A stretch of DNA of 64,000 nt. Source: Deltaproteobacteria bacterium (GTDB lineage: Bacteria > Myxococcota_A > UBA796 > SXON01). Position 1 is the first letter of the stretch. Every line of letters starts with the position of its first letter. Shown one piece after another: positions 1 to 9,385 of this stretch. Where the stretch lies: contig CANFCK010000001.1 in the NCBI GenBank assembly GCA_947445035.1, positions 591,146 through 655,145 of the forward strand, given 5' to 3'. The notes below the pieces were generated by a model. It made no database searches and was not told where the DNA came from. It was given only the letters and a program-made list of their open reading frames with translations. A program made the position numbers and the translations under genes.

Positions 1-930
1 GATCGAATCGTCGTAACGTCGCATCTGTGACAACACTCGGCCAGCGGTCATGTTGTTGATCACGTTGTTCGGGTACTTGGTTCGCCCGTACATGGTGCGC
101 GCCAGCGCGTTCTTGAGGTCGCGCTCCTCGATGTAGGAGTAGGTCAGAGCCAGCGTGGCCGCAGGGCTCATCAGAACGCCGTCCTTTTCGACCTGTTTGA
201 TGAGCCTTTTCCCTTCGTCCCGGTCGTCAGACCCATCCGGCAAGAGCGGCGTGGCTCGGGCGATGACGGTGCGCCAGTACAAGTACATGCCGTCGCCGAG
301 CACCGGGTCCACGAACCCAGGAGCCGCCGCCTTCACCTCGGCCAAGGCGCGCACGGCATCGACCCCATCCGACAACGCCGCGAGGAATTCAGCGCGCCGC
401 ATATGATGAATCGCGCTGATTCCTTCCATGCCCGCAAGCAAGAACGACTCGATCGCTTCGTTGCCTGGCACCTGCCGCCCCGCCGCGATCTGCCGCAGCG
501 CCGCGTCGCTGGCGGCGCGGTACTGGCTCTCGTACCGAAAATCGAAATTCTCGAACATCAGCGCCTGATAGATCACCGCGCTGCCCGCGGGCCCGATGCC
601 GGTCGTCGGGTACTCCACCGTGAGCTTGTCCAGTTCTGCCTTGGATTCTTTATAGCGGCGCGCGTAGATGCCATCGATTGCCTTCCGACACCGATCGGCG
701 AAGCTGACTTCGAGGCGTAGAACCTCGGCCGCCTTGTACGTAAGCGGGGAGTAGGCGCGGTTTCCCAGGCTGTCATCGGCCACGACAGGAACATCGAGCG
801 CGGCCTCTTTTTCAGGGCCGCGGGCCCCGCCAACGGTGTTCTCGTGCAGGTCGCCCTCCTCCTCGCCAGCATGGGCGAACGGCGCGATGAGACCGATGAG
901 ACCGATGAGAGCGACGAGAACGTGCATCAT
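1..930 (-). CDS. exported helical-repeat protein, partial (runs off window)
   Basis: The frame is open from ATG at 930 to the window edge (310 codons, C-terminus missing). The first ~21 residues look like a signal peptide: a hydrophobic LIGLIGLIAP stretch ending in AHAG. The rest is Ala-rich and helical, with segments that resemble TPR-type repeats (for example YIEERDLKNALARTMY), but no catalytic motif is visible. The ATG overlaps the TGA of the upstream glutathione synthase gene (ATGA), so the two are translationally coupled at the end of the rpmH-gshB operon. The signal-peptide codons come from a 9-base tandem repeat at about 886-918. I do not recognise the family; a periplasmic TPR-like protein is the best description. 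Confidence 0.7.
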   Translation of the reverse strand, partial: MMHVLVALIGLIGLIAPFAHAGEEEGDLHENTVGGARGPEKEAALDVPVVADDSLGNRAYSPLTYKAAEVLRLEVSFADRCRKAIDGIYARRYKESKAELDKLTVEYPTTGIGPAGSAVIYQALMFENFDFRYESQYRAASDAALRQIAAGRQVPGNEAIESFLLAGMEGISAIHHMRRAEFLAALSDGVDAVRALAEVKAAAPGFVDPVLGDGMYLYWRTVIARATPLLPDGSDDRDEGKRLIKQVEKDGVLMSPAATLALTYSYIEERDLKNALARTMYGRTKYPNNVINNMTAGRVLSQMRRYDDSI

Positions 931-1865
931 GCGAGAGCTCCGTGGCGACGGAGCGCGGCGTCAAGGATGCGCTCCTCCACAAGGGTGCCGTCAAAACGAT
1001 TCACCTGCCGAATTCCCGTCGGGCTGGTGACGTTGATCTCAGTGAGCCACCCCCCGATGACGTCGATCCCCACGAAGAGCAGCGCCTCAGCCCGCAGGGT
1101 TGGCCCGATGCGGGCGCAGATCTCGAGCTCGCGGGGGGTCAGCGTCGTCGCGTGGGCCGTGGCGCCCACATGAAGATTTCCGCGATGATCGGCCTTTCCC
1201 GGCACCCGCAGCACGGCACCGACGGGCACGCCGTCGACCAACAGGATGCGCTTGTCGCCCTCGGCGATCTCGGGGAGGTGACGCTGAGCCAGGATGAACC
1301 TGCGTCCATCATCTGAAAGAACCTCGACCATCGAGCGGAGATTCGGATCCCCCGCCTGGGTGACCAGCACCCCGCGCCCGCCGTTGCCATCCCACGGCTT
1401 GATCACCATCTTGCCGGGCAGCGCCGCCGCAAAAGCCATGATTCGCGCGATGTTGTTGCTTATCAACGTCGCCGGGGTGAGGTCCTCGTACGCGGCAGCA
1501 AAGAGCTTCTCGTTGCGCGCACGGAGCCCAGCCGGGGCGTTGAGCACCAAGGTGCGCGGAGCCACCATGTCCAGCAGGTAGGTGCAAAAGATGTAGGTCA
1601 TGTCGAACGGGGGGTCCTTGCGCATCCACACCACGTCGAAATCGGACAGCTGCACCTCCGCCCACTCCAGTCGGTCAAAGGCCGTCGCCCGCGTCTCTAC
1701 ACGCTGCGCGCGCGCGAACGATCGCCCCCCTTCGCCCCACATCGCCGCCGGGTGGCACCACCACACCTCCCACCCGCGGCCGGTGCTAGCCTCCATCAGC
1801 GCCACCGTGGAGTCCCCGGGGAGGTCGAGCGTGTCCAGCGCATCCATCACAAACAGCGATCGCAT
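927..1865 (-). CDS. gshB: glutathione synthase
   Basis: A 312-residue ATP-grasp protein of normal GshB length, joining gamma-glutamylcysteine and glycine to make glutathione in the cytoplasm. Visible family marks are MRKDPPFDMTY (81-91), the ATP-binding lysine and glycine-rich loop KPWDGNGGRG (156-165) and the C-terminal NVTSPTGIRQVN. The ATG at 1865 has a strong AGGAGG Shine-Dalgarno that overlaps the TAG stop of mnmE, so it is the last-but-one gene of the mnmE operon. No gamma-glutamylcysteine ligase gene is nearby. The assignment is secure from the motifs. Confidence 0.93.
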   Translation of the reverse strand: MRSLFVMDALDTLDLPGDSTVALMEASTGRGWEVWWCHPAAMWGEGGRSFARAQRVETRATAFDRLEWAEVQLSDFDVVWMRKDPPFDMTYIFCTYLLDMVAPRTLVLNAPAGLRARNEKLFAAAYEDLTPATLISNNIARIMAFAAALPGKMVIKPWDGNGGRGVLVTQAGDPNLRSMVEVLSDDGRRFILAQRHLPEIAEGDKRILLVDGVPVGAVLRVPGKADHRGNLHVGATAHATTLTPRELEICARIGPTLRAEALLFVGIDVIGGWLTEINVTSPTGIRQVNRFDGTLVEERILDAALRRHGALA

Positions 1866-1873
1866 TCCCCCTC

Positions 1874-3151
1874 CTACTTGCCGATGCAGAAGCGCGCGAA
1901 CAATCGGTCGAGCACCCCCTCCCGAACGGTGGAACCATCCAGCTCACCGACCGATTCCAACGCCGCGTAGATCAGCTCCACGGCCACGGCGATCCCCGCT
2001 GTCGACAAGGCGGCAGCGGCCTCGTGGAGGTGCTCGGCGACGCGGGCAAACAGCTCCGCCTGCCGCGCGCTGACCAGCACCAGGCCGACATCCCCTGGCG
2101 TCTCGGACTCAAGAGCGGCCACGATTCGCCCCCGCAGGTCCTCGATCCCTTCGCCCGTCCGCGACGAAACCGCCCCCGGACGCGGCGCGACGTCGCCCAT
2201 GGTGGGTACGACCAGTTCCCCTCGCGCACACCCTCGCGCGGCGGCGCCGGGCGGCACACACCACAAGACCAGGTCAGCAGCCGCGCGCGCGGCGAGCGCG
2301 CGGGCGACCCCTTCCGCCTCGATGACATCGGCGCTGTCGCGCTCCCCGGCGGTGTCCACCAGCACGATCCGCACTGCGTCGAGTTGCATCGAGGCCTCGA
2401 CCACGTCCCGCGTCGTTCCCGGCGTCGGGGCGACGATCGCCCGATTCGCGCCGAGGAGCGCGTTGAAGAGGCTCGATTTTCCGGCGTTGACCGGCCCGGC
2501 CAGCACCACCCGGGCGCCTTCGACGGCGATCCGTCCGCCGGTCCAGGTCGCCGCCACGGCGGCGGCGCGCGTGGCCAGGGCAAAAAGTCGCTCGGCCAAC
2601 GCCGCGTCAGCAGGGACCAGCAGGTCCTCGCCCGGGTAGTCAAGCGCCGCCTCCAGCTCCGCGGCCACGTCGGTCAGCGCGTCACGCAGGGCGTCGACCT
2701 CGGCGTTGACCACGCCGTCCGCCGCGCTGCGGGCGAGCGCGAGGCCACGTGCCGAGGTGGCGGCGATCGCGGCCAGCACAGCTTCAGCGCGCACCAGGTC
2801 CAGACGTCCACGCAAGAACGCCCGGCGGGTGAACTCGCCGGGGCGGGCAGGGCGCGCGCCGAGCGCGCGGAGGAGCCGCTCCACCAAGAGCACGTTGCCG
2901 TGCCCGGACAGCTCCACCAGGTCCTCGCCGGTGTAGCTGCCGGGCCCTGGAAAGTAGACTACAAGCCCATCGTCGAAGGTCCCGACCGCATCCGCGAAGC
3001 GACGATGTCCGGCGTGGCGCGGGGGCGGGAGCGGTCCGCACACACGCTCAGCCAGGACGCGGGCGTCCGGTCCGCTGACGCGCACGACCGCGACCGCCGC
3101 CGGCCCCCAGGCCGTGGCGCAGGCGGCGATCGTGTCGCGGTCAGAGGCCAC
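1874..3151 (-). CDS. mnmE: tRNA modification GTPase MnmE
   Basis: A 425-residue protein. With MnmG it installs the carboxymethylaminomethyl group on U34 of tRNAs. The N-terminal tetrahydrofolate-binding region (1-120) contains GSYTGEDLVELSGHGN. The G domain has P-loop GPVNAGKSS (219-227) and DTAGERD. The protein ends in FCIGK, the conserved C-terminal cysteine motif. The predicted start is GTG at 3151, five bases after the khpB stop. Its place after yidC-khpB is the usual order in the rpmH cluster of many bacteria. The G1 loop reads PVNAGKSS where most MnmE have PNAGKSS-like sequence, which is still compatible with function. Confidence 0.94.
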   Translation of the reverse strand: MASDRDTIAACATAWGPAAVAVVRVSGPDARVLAERVCGPLPPPRHAGHRRFADAVGTFDDGLVVYFPGPGSYTGEDLVELSGHGNVLLVERLLRALGARPARPGEFTRRAFLRGRLDLVRAEAVLAAIAATSARGLALARSAADGVVNAEVDALRDALTDVAAELEAALDYPGEDLLVPADAALAERLFALATRAAAVAATWTGGRIAVEGARVVLAGPVNAGKSSLFNALLGANRAIVAPTPGTTRDVVEASMQLDAVRIVLVDTAGERDSADVIEAEGVARALAARAAADLVLWCVPPGAAARGCARGELVVPTMGDVAPRPGAVSSRTGEGIEDLRGRIVAALESETPGDVGLVLVSARQAELFARVAEHLHEAAAALSTAGIAVAVELIYAALESVGELDGSTVREGVLDRLFARFCIGK

Positions 3152-3156
3152 GGCGC

Positions 3157-4050
3157 CTACTCGGCGGGCGCGTCGCCCTCGCGCGGGACATAGATCTCGA
3201 CGCGGCGCTCGAAGCCTTCGCCCACCGAGCGAGACGCCACCCCAGTGATCTCGGCGATCTCCAGGTGCACCAGGCGACGATCAAAACTGTTCAGCTCACG
3301 ACGGATGACTTCGGGCTCGCCGGTCGCCAAGACCTGCTCGGCCAGCTTGCGCGCCAAACCCTTGAGCGCATCGCCATCGTTGCGACGGGGCCGATCGCCA
3401 CCGGGGCGGGGACCCCGATCGCGGTCGCCGCCACCGCGGGGGCGATCGTCGCGGCCACCGCCGCCGTACCGGGGGCGGTCTTGCTGATCGCCCCGAGGCC
3501 GGTCGTCACGAGGGCGATCATCGCCACGGGGGCGATCGTCACGAGGGCGGTCGGGCTGATCGCCACGAGCGCGATCCTCGCGAGGAGGACGATCATCGCG
3601 GCGTTCACCACCGTCGTCGGGGCGGGCGATGTCGATGCGGAAGCGGGCCTCGGGAAATTGGCCCATGTTGCGCTCAAGCAGGTGCTGAATGGCGCGCAGG
3701 GTAGTGCCCTGGCGGCCGACTAGGTGGCGCGCGTTCTCCTTGGCGTCAACGGAGACCACCGCCGTGTCGCCCTTCATCTCGGCGCGGATGGTGGCGTCCC
3801 GGCTCATGGTGGCCAAGAGCCCACGAATCCACGCCTCGGCGGCGATGGCGGGAGCGAGGCTATCCATGTTCTTCGCCCACGCGAAGATCTTCACCGTGGC
3901 GGCACCGGCGCTACCCGAAGCCTTGAAGTGAGCAAGATCGAGCTTGTGTTCGACGGCCGCAAGCGGGACGCCAAGTTGGGTGGCGGCCAGCTCGCGGGCG
4001 GCCGAGAGGGTGCGCCCTTCGGCGACGACGTGATCTTCAGGCAGGGACAT
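3157..4050 (-). CDS. khpB: KhpB/Jag RNA-binding protein (Jag-N, KH, R3H) with long Arg/Asp linker
   Basis: A 297-residue protein if started at ATG 4050, which has GGAG six bases upstream; longer in-frame starts lie inside yidC. The Jag-N domain is at about 1-55, the KH domain at about 80-141 with the GxxG loop GRQG (112-115), and an R3H domain at about 240-297 with RRLVH. KhpB proteins bind RNA and affect cell division and envelope functions. Between KH and R3H sits an unusual low-complexity linker (residues ~144-226) of repeated RDDRPRGD-type units plus Gly-rich patches. The start overlaps the end of yidC by 14 bases, the classic yidC-jag arrangement. Confidence 0.9.
   Translation of the reverse strand: MSLPEDHVVAEGRTLSAARELAATQLGVPLAAVEHKLDLAHFKASGSAGAATVKIFAWAKNMDSLAPAIAAEAWIRGLLATMSRDATIRAEMKGDTAVVSVDAKENARHLVGRQGTTLRAIQHLLERNMGQFPEARFRIDIARPDDGGERRDDRPPREDRARGDQPDRPRDDRPRGDDRPRDDRPRGDQQDRPRYGGGGRDDRPRGGGDRDRGPRPGGDRPRRNDGDALKGLARKLAEQVLATGEPEVIRRELNSFDRRLVHLEIAEITGVASRSVGEGFERRVEIYVPREGDAPAE
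3373..3621 (-). repeat. degenerate RDDRPRGD-coding repeat inside khpB
   Basis: About 250 bases code for an Arg/Asp/Pro/Gly-rich linker with six or more imperfect copies of an RDDRPRGD unit. The repeat is in frame and does not disrupt khpB. At DNA level it shows as recurring gcgatcgtcacgagggcg-type units on the plus strand. Confidence 0.75.
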
Positions 4051-5683
4051 TTCCGTCTCCATCGAGGGCGACCAGGGGGATCGACCGCGTGTTGTACCAC
4101 TGTTGCAGGATCGCAAGCACGGTGTTGAGTGAGTAGTAAAGCGCGAGGCCAGCGGGAGAGGTCCACATCAGGACCCCGAAGACCAGCGGCATGAGCTTCA
4201 TCATCTGGGCCTGGGTAGGGTCCATGCCCATCGTCGGCATCATCAGCTGCTGTACGTACATGCCGCCCATCACGAACAGGCTCAAGAGCCCGTACGGGTC
4301 TTGCGCGCTGAGGTCACGGAGGTACAGGAACTGCGCGTTGAACAAGCTGGGCTCGTACTGCAACGCGGTGAAGAGCGCAAAGAACACCGGCATCTGGATG
4401 AGCATCGGGAAGCAGCCCCCGACGGGGTTGACGCCGTGCTTGGAGTACAGCGCCATCATTTCCCGGTTGAGCGTCTCTTTGTCGTCCGCGTACTTTGCCT
4501 GGAGCCCCTTCATCAGCGGTTGCAACGCCTGCATGCGCCGACCCGAGACGACCGCCGCGCGGGTGAGCGGGTAGGTGACCAACCGGACTAGCAGCGTCAA
4601 CGCCAGGATGGCCGGTCCCCAGCTCCCGATCGCGTCGTGGATGAGGTGGAGGGTGATGAGCAAGAACTTGGCAAAGAGCCCAAAGATGCCCAGGGACACG
4701 GCCTCAGAGAAGCCGTGTCCGGCCGTCTCCAAGCGTCCGAGCTCGCGGGGGCCCGCGTACAGAGTGTACGTGGTCTCGATCGGAGATCCCGGCGCGATCG
4801 ACTCGGCGGGAAGGGTGTAGAACGCGCCCACCCGCTCGCTGTCCACGCGCGCCCACTGCATCCGGGCGCCGGTGGGGTCGGTCGGGGCGACGGCCGCGAT
4901 GAAAAAACGATTGCCCGTGCCGAACCAGCCGACCGGCCCCGCGAACTCGGTGGTGCGCAGCACGCTGGCCGGTACCATCAAGGCCTCGAGGTCGCCGTCC
5001 ACCACCGCGACGAGCGACGTATCGGAGCTGTAGGCGCCCACTTCGTTGAGTCGGTCCGCCACCCCGACCCAGAACGGCCCCAAGAGCGGCCGGTCTGACT
5101 CCATCCGGATGGTGACGTCCCACAGGTCGGCGCTCGCCCCCGGCGTCACCGTCCGCCGCACGCGGAACCCGTCAGCGGTCGTCCGTTCTTGCACCAGCGG
5201 ATCGGCGCTGGTGACCGTCCACGTGCCGCCGAGCGCAAAGGACCCGCGCCCTGCGGCGAGCAGTTCGCCGCTCGCCAAAAGGTCCAGCTCCCCTTCGCCG
5301 CCGGCGTACGGTTGCCAGGGTCCTGGATTTCCTCCCGAAATCAACTGCCAGCCCCACGCCCACCACCCGGTCACCGTCTGCGGCGCCTTCACCCCAGGAA
5401 AGCGGACCGAACGCACCGCGCCACAGTCGCTGACCTCGAGCTGGGCGGTGCCGCCGGAGGTCGCAGCGACCTTTCCCGTACACGCCGCCTCCGCGGTTGG
5501 CAGCACCGAGGCGAGGACCGGCGCGGCGGCGAGACCTGGAGCCGACGACTGCGCCGCCACCGCGACCGGTTCGGCAGGCAAGTCGACCGGGAGGGGCGGC
5601 GCGAAAAAGAACTGCCACACCCACACGATCGCGAGGCTCACCGCCACGAAGGTGAACATCCGCCGTTCTTTTTCGTCCTTCAC
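4037..5683 (-). CDS. yidC: membrane protein insertase YidC
   Basis: A 548-residue inner-membrane insertase that places proteins in the membrane alone or with SecYEG. An N-terminal transmembrane segment ([18 protein letters not shown]) is followed by a large periplasmic beta domain (about 60-320) and the conserved C-terminal insertase core, including [18 protein letters not shown] chose GTG 5683: GGAG lies five bases upstream and the start overlaps the yidD stop as GTGA. A longer ATG start (5770) would lie inside yidD. The stop overlaps khpB. The length is normal for the Gram-negative type with a P1 domain, consistent with an outer membrane. Confidence 0.95.
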   Translation of the reverse strand: MKDEKERRMFTFVAVSLAIVWVWQFFFAPPLPVDLPAEPVAVAAQSSAPGLAAAPVLASVLPTAEAACTGKVAATSGGTAQLEVSDCGAVRSVRFPGVKAPQTVTGWWAWGWQLISGGNPGPWQPYAGGEGELDLLASGELLAAGRGSFALGGTWTVTSADPLVQERTTADGFRVRRTVTPGASADLWDVTIRMESDRPLLGPFWVGVADRLNEVGAYSSDTSLVAVVDGDLEALMVPASVLRTTEFAGPVGWFGTGNRFFIAAVAPTDPTGARMQWARVDSERVGAFYTLPAESIAPGSPIETTYTLYAGPRELGRLETAGHGFSEAVSLGIFGLFAKFLLITLHLIHDAIGSWGPAILALTLLVRLVTYPLTRAAVVSGRRMQALQPLMKGLQAKYADDKETLNREMMALYSKHGVNPVGGCFPMLIQMPVFFALFTALQYEPSLFNAQFLYLRDLSAQDPYGLLSLFVMGGMYVQQLMMPTMGMDPTQAQMMKLMPLVFGVLMWTSPAGLALYYSLNTVLAILQQWYNTRSIPLVALDGDGNVPA

Positions 5684-5910
5684 GCCGTCTCCGAGGGTGG
5701 GAGAGGCACCGGATCGAAGCCCCCAGGATGGTAGGGGTGGCAACGGGTGATGCGCCGCGCACCAAGCCACCCGCCCCGGACCGGTCCCCAGAGGCCAATC
5801 GCCTCGGCTGCGTACCGACTACACGAGGGATAAAATCGGCACATCGGGGGGAGAAAGCGCGACACGAGGCGCTGCCACCCACGGATGATCGTGAGGAGAA
5901 ACCAGGTCAT
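5680..5910 (-). CDS. yidD: membrane protein insertion efficiency factor YidD
   Basis: A 76-residue protein with the complete YidD signature: [15 protein letters not shown], then [17 protein letters not shown]. It is thought to assist YidC-dependent membrane insertion and peripherally associates with the inner membrane through its N-terminal amphipathic helix. The ATG at 5910 overlaps the rnpA stop (ATGA) and its own TGA overlaps the yidC GTG (GTGA), so it is coupled on both sides. Confidence 0.93.
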   Translation of the reverse strand: MTWFLLTIIRGWQRLVSRFLPPMCRFYPSCSRYAAEAIGLWGPVRGGWLGARRITRCHPYHPGGFDPVPLPPSETA

Positions 5911-6251
5911 CGCGGGTACCGAGACAAAAGAGAGCCGAGCTCGTGTTGTAGGGCGCGGAGGTCAGAATCCGCCGCCGCGGGTTGAGCGATAATCACCGCG
6001 TCGGCCGCCGCCGGGAATTCCGCTGCCAGGGCACGCGTGGCCTCGCGGAGCCAGCGCTTGACCCGGTTGCGAACGACCGCCCCGCCGACCTTGCGACTGA
6101 CCGCGAAGCCGACGCGACAACAGTCGCCCGTGCCCGGCGCAAGCACCAGGCAAAGCAGACGAGCACGTTGTCGGCGACCCGAGCGCTGGACGCGTTGGAA
6201 GTCGATCGACCGCCGTAGGCGATCGGGCGCTTCAACTACGCTTGGACGCAA
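5907..6251 (-). CDS. rnpA: ribonuclease P protein component
   Basis: A 114-residue basic protein, the protein subunit of RNase P, which trims tRNA 5' ends. The family motif is [24 protein letters not shown] near the N-terminus is the typical start region. The longest frame begins with TTG at 6251, which lies 20 bases inside the end of rpmH and has no good ribosome site, so the exact start is uncertain and translation is probably coupled to rpmH. It is followed by yidD with an ATGA overlap. Confidence 0.88.
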   Translation of the reverse strand: MRPSVVEAPDRLRRSIDFQRVQRSGRRQRARLLCLVLAPGTGDCCRVGFAVSRKVGGAVVRNRVKRWLREATRALAAEFPAAADAVIIAQPAAADSDLRALQHELGSLLSRYPR

Positions 6252-6387
6252 TGGTCGCGGCGAGGCGCTTGCGCCCCTTGGCCCGACGGCGAGAGAGAAT
6301 GACGCGGCCCGCGGGCGTGGCCATACGGGCCCGAAAGCCGTGTGTGCGCTTGCGGCGCTTGTTGTGGGGCTGGAACGTACGCTTCAT
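6232..6387 (-). CDS. rpmH: 50S ribosomal protein L34
   Basis: A 51-residue basic protein starting [18 protein letters not shown] and ending with [11 protein letters not shown] plus a short tail. This is the unmistakable L34 pattern. ATG at 6387 has GGAG seven bases upstream. It is the first gene of the leftward operon and is divergent from dnaA, the common arrangement next to oriC. Confidence 0.96.
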   Translation of the reverse strand: MKRTFQPHNKRRKRTHGFRARMATPAGRVILSRRRAKGRKRLAATIASKRS

Positions 6388-6667
6388 ATCGGACTCCGGT
6401 TGCGGCCCGCGCGGCTAACCCGCCAGCGTCCCCGGGGCCAAGCGCCAATCGGCGATCCTCAGAAACCGAAGAAGTCGATCATGATCCTGCATTTTTCCAA
6501 AGTGCAAGACCAAAGCGGTCAAGATCGACGTCGGCAGCCCCTCCAGCCGCCCTCAAGCTTGAAAGCGATCCGCACAGTGGGGTAGGACTCGTCGGGCAGG
6601 CGGTGAGCAGCGGACACCACGAAGTCGTGGCGCGCCGAACCGCACCTCCACCGAGCGGGGCGACGGA
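6388..6667. promoter_or_regulatory. rpmH-dnaA divergent intergenic region
   Basis: A 280-base gap between divergent rpmH and dnaA must hold promoters for both. A short A/T-rich island with runs of T and A lies at about 6489-6500, and TTGACC on the minus strand lies about 6519-6524, but no convincing -35/-10 pair could be fixed. No clear DnaA box was found here. Longer reading frames crossing this region are antisense shadows of dnaA. Confidence 0.4.
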
Positions 6668-7981
6668 ATGGACAACTCGTGGCCGAGTTTCAGCGCAGCG
6701 CTGGAACGTAGGATCGGCGCCCAGAACATGGAAATCTGGGTGCGCTCCGGTGCCATCCGGCTGGAGCACGAAGAGCCGGGTCGGGTGCGGCTCCGCGCGG
6801 AGAATCGCGTCACCTACGAGTGGATCCGGGACAACTTCCTCGCCGATATCCGCGCCGCCTGGGAAGAGACGCAATCGCGGGTCGTGTCGGTGGACATCAC
6901 CTGGGATGGGGCCCCGCCAGAAGTAGACGCTCCTCCACCCGCGCGAAGCCTCCGGGGCGCCAGCCACCTCGAACGGACCATGACCTTCGAGAACTTCGTG
7001 GTCGGCAAGTGCAACGAGTTTGCCCACAGCGTCGCGTGCGGCGTCGCTGATGCGCCGGGCGTGGCCTACAACCCCCTTTTCATCTACGGCAGCACCGGCC
7101 TGGGCAAGACCCACCTGATGCACAGCATCGGCAACCGAGTCGACCGGCGCCTGGGCGGGGGCGTGCTGTACATGACCGGGCAGCAGTTTTTCGACCAGAT
7201 GGTCTCGGCGTTCCAGAACCGGACGATTCCCGAGTTCAGGGAACGCTTTCGCACGGAAGTGGACGTGCTGCTCTTGGACGACGTGCAGTTCATCGCCGGT
7301 CGCGACCGGACGGCCGAAGAGGTCTTCTACGTGTTTGAGACCATGCTCAGCGCGCGCAAGCAGATCGTCCTCGCCGCCGATCAGCCTCCGCAGGAGATCG
7401 GGAAGCTGGAGCCCAGGCTTCGAACCCGTTTTTCCCAAGGTCTACTGGCCGACGTCCAGCCGCCGGACGTTGAAACCATGACGGCGATCCTGGCAAAGAA
7501 GGCGGAAGCCATGCACCTGGTCCTGCCCTCCGACGTCCAGTACACGATCGCCCAACGGGTTCGCAACAGTGTTCGGGACGCCGAGGGCGTCCTCAACCGA
7601 CTCGCGGCCCTTCACGCCTTCTACGGGCGGCCGATCACGATGTCCTTCGTCTTGGAGCGCATGGCGGACGTCCTGCCCCGCGAAGCACCCCCCCCTTCCG
7701 CTGACCTGATCATCGAGCGGGTGTCCGACCACTACCACATCCGCGTGGTCGACATGCGGAGTGAACGTCGTCCCGCCAACATCGCCCACCCGCGCCAGCT
7801 CGCGATGTATTTGTGCCGTACCGTCGCCCGACTGTCCTTCCCTGAGATCGCCCGCTCCTTTGAGCGGGACAACTCCACGGTTCAATACGCCTGCAAGAAG
7901 GTCGCTGCCGACGTCAAGCGCGATCCCAACCTGCGTGCCGAGGTTGACCTGCTCGAGAAGATCGTTCGAGGCGGCGAATGA
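6668..7981 (+). CDS. dnaA: chromosomal replication initiator DnaA
   Basis: A 437-residue AAA+ initiator. Domain I is at about 1-80, followed by a short linker. Domain III has Walker A GSTGLGKTH (141-149) and Walker B LLLDDVQFI. Domain IV ends with the DnaA-box binding helix-turn-helix including RPANIAHPRQLAMYL and DNSTVQYACKKV. The signature DNSTVQYA differs from the common DHTTVLHA, so box preference may be slightly altered. ATG 6668 gives the expected N-terminus. It is followed directly by the candidate oriC and dnaN. Confidence 0.96.
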   Translation: MDNSWPSFSAALERRIGAQNMEIWVRSGAIRLEHEEPGRVRLRAENRVTYEWIRDNFLADIRAAWEETQSRVVSVDITWDGAPPEVDAPPPARSLRGASHLERTMTFENFVVGKCNEFAHSVACGVADAPGVAYNPLFIYGSTGLGKTHLMHSIGNRVDRRLGGGVLYMTGQQFFDQMVSAFQNRTIPEFRERFRTEVDVLLLDDVQFIAGRDRTAEEVFYVFETMLSARKQIVLAADQPPQEIGKLEPRLRTRFSQGLLADVQPPDVETMTAILAKKAEAMHLVLPSDVQYTIAQRVRNSVRDAEGVLNRLAALHAFYGRPITMSFVLERMADVLPREAPPPSADLIIERVSDHYHIRVVDMRSERRPANIAHPRQLAMYLCRTVARLSFPEIARSFERDNSTVQYACKKVAADVKRDPNLRAEVDLLEKIVRGGE

Positions 7982-8257
7982 TCGAATCGGGCCTATGGAT
8001 AAGCCTGCCGGTTGAGTATGGGCAACCGGCGGACCGGTTGGGCATGACTCGACGACGCCTCGACCGGCCGGCCGCTGCCCTCCGTCGCTATGGAGAACTC
8101 GGGGGGGTTTGCGGGGGATATCCCTGGAGTTGTACAGGGTACCTAGCCGGCTCAAACCTGCTCAATTCTCGTTATCCATACTCTCCCCAGCCCTTTGTTA
8201 GTAGTATCAACTGATCACAGATCAGTATACAAGGAACCCCTTGACTCCCGGACTCCA
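7982..8257. other. candidate replication origin oriC (dnaA-dnaN interval)
   Basis: The 276-base gap holds two identical DnaA-box-like 9-mers in opposite orientation: TTATCCATA at 8172-8180 (plus) and its complement at 7994-8002. Each differs from the perfect TTATCCACA box at one base. Next to dnaN is the most A/T-rich part (about 8195-8235) with the inverted repeat CTGATC-aca-GATCAG (8211-8225), a plausible unwinding element. Position between dnaA and dnaN supports an origin function. Confidence 0.65.
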
Positions 8258-9373
8258 ATGGACCTGCTGATTCACCGCGACGAACTGGTTCGTGCGCTCG
8301 CTCGTGCGCAAGGTATCGTTGAAAAACGTCCTACACACGCCATTCTGAGCGCCGTCCTGCTCCAGGCCACTGCGGATGGCCTCCGGGCCACCGCCACCGA
8401 CAAGACGATGACCGTGATCGCCGACTACACCGCGACAGTCCGCACCCCGGGCCAGGTGGCGGTCGATGCCGGCAATCTGTTTCAGGTGGCCAAGGTGCTC
8501 TCGGGGGACATCGTCACCCTTGCGCTGACCGACAACGGGCGTCTCGAAGTGCGGGCGGGGGCTTCTGTCTTCAAACTCTCCACGTTCAATGCAGCAGATT
8601 TCCCAGTCACCCCCGCGCTGGACCAGGCGCGCGCGCTGACGATGGACGCGGCAGGCCTTCGCCGGGTCATCGATCGGGTCCACTTTGCCGTGGCGCCGGA
8701 CGACAACCGATACGGGCTCAACGGCGCCCACGTCGAGGACACCGCCTCGTCGACGGGACCGGTCGTCCGCTTCGTCGGCACCGATGGCAATCGGCTTTGT
8801 TGGGCACAGGCCCCGTACACTGGCGAGTTGGGCATCGGACGCCGGATGTTGCTTCCGCGAAAGGGCCTCGGAGAAATCCGCAAGCTGATCGATGGATACG
8901 ACGGTGAGGTCAGCATCGCGTTCGGCGATCGGGCGGCGTTGGTGCAGCACCCGGGGGTGATGGTCCATGTCCGCTTGTTGGAGGCGGACTTTCCAGACTA
9001 TCGACAGGTTCTTCCTACCGGGTTCAAGCGCCGTGCGCTGGTCGATCGCGATGCGCTGCGCGAGGCGCTCCGGCGTGTCTCCATCCTCGCGACCGACGCC
9101 ACCAATTCGGTTCGATTCCAACTTTCCAGCGAAGGGCTGGTCCTCTCCGCTCGCAAGTTGGACGCGGGTGATTCCCGTGAGGACGTCGCGGTGGAACTCA
9201 CGGGAGAACCCATCAGCATGGGGTTCAACGCACGCTTCGTCATCGAAGTGCTCGGAGCCATGGAAGGGAGCAGGGTTTCGCTTGAGCTCGGCGACGCGTT
9301 GTCTCCATGTATCCTCAAGGACATGGACGATGACAATGCGTTGTTTGTCGTGATGCCCGTCCGTTTGGACTGA
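8258..9373 (+). CDS. dnaN: DNA polymerase III beta subunit (sliding clamp)
   Basis: A 371-residue three-domain clamp that tethers DNA polymerase III to DNA. The start MDLLIHRDELVRALARAQGI aligns with the family N-terminus. ALTMDAAGLRRVIDRV opens domain 2, and the last residues FVVMPVRLD match the common MPVRL C-terminal ending. ATG 8258 is chosen over an upstream in-frame start at 8195 that would lie in the origin. The Shine-Dalgarno is weak (AAGGA about 26 bases upstream). Confidence 0.95.
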   Translation: MDLLIHRDELVRALARAQGIVEKRPTHAILSAVLLQATADGLRATATDKTMTVIADYTATVRTPGQVAVDAGNLFQVAKVLSGDIVTLALTDNGRLEVRAGASVFKLSTFNAADFPVTPALDQARALTMDAAGLRRVIDRVHFAVAPDDNRYGLNGAHVEDTASSTGPVVRFVGTDGNRLCWAQAPYTGELGIGRRMLLPRKGLGEIRKLIDGYDGEVSIAFGDRAALVQHPGVMVHVRLLEADFPDYRQVLPTGFKRRALVDRDALREALRRVSILATDATNSVRFQLSSEGLVLSARKLDAGDSREDVAVELTGEPISMGFNARFVIEVLGAMEGSRVSLELGDALSPCILKDMDDDNALFVVMPVRLD

Positions 9374-9385
9374 GGCTGACGCGCG

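Noticed and set aside
6479..7438. Minus-strand frame over the dnaA 5' end
   Set aside because: Antisense to DnaA Walker A region; no homology pattern.
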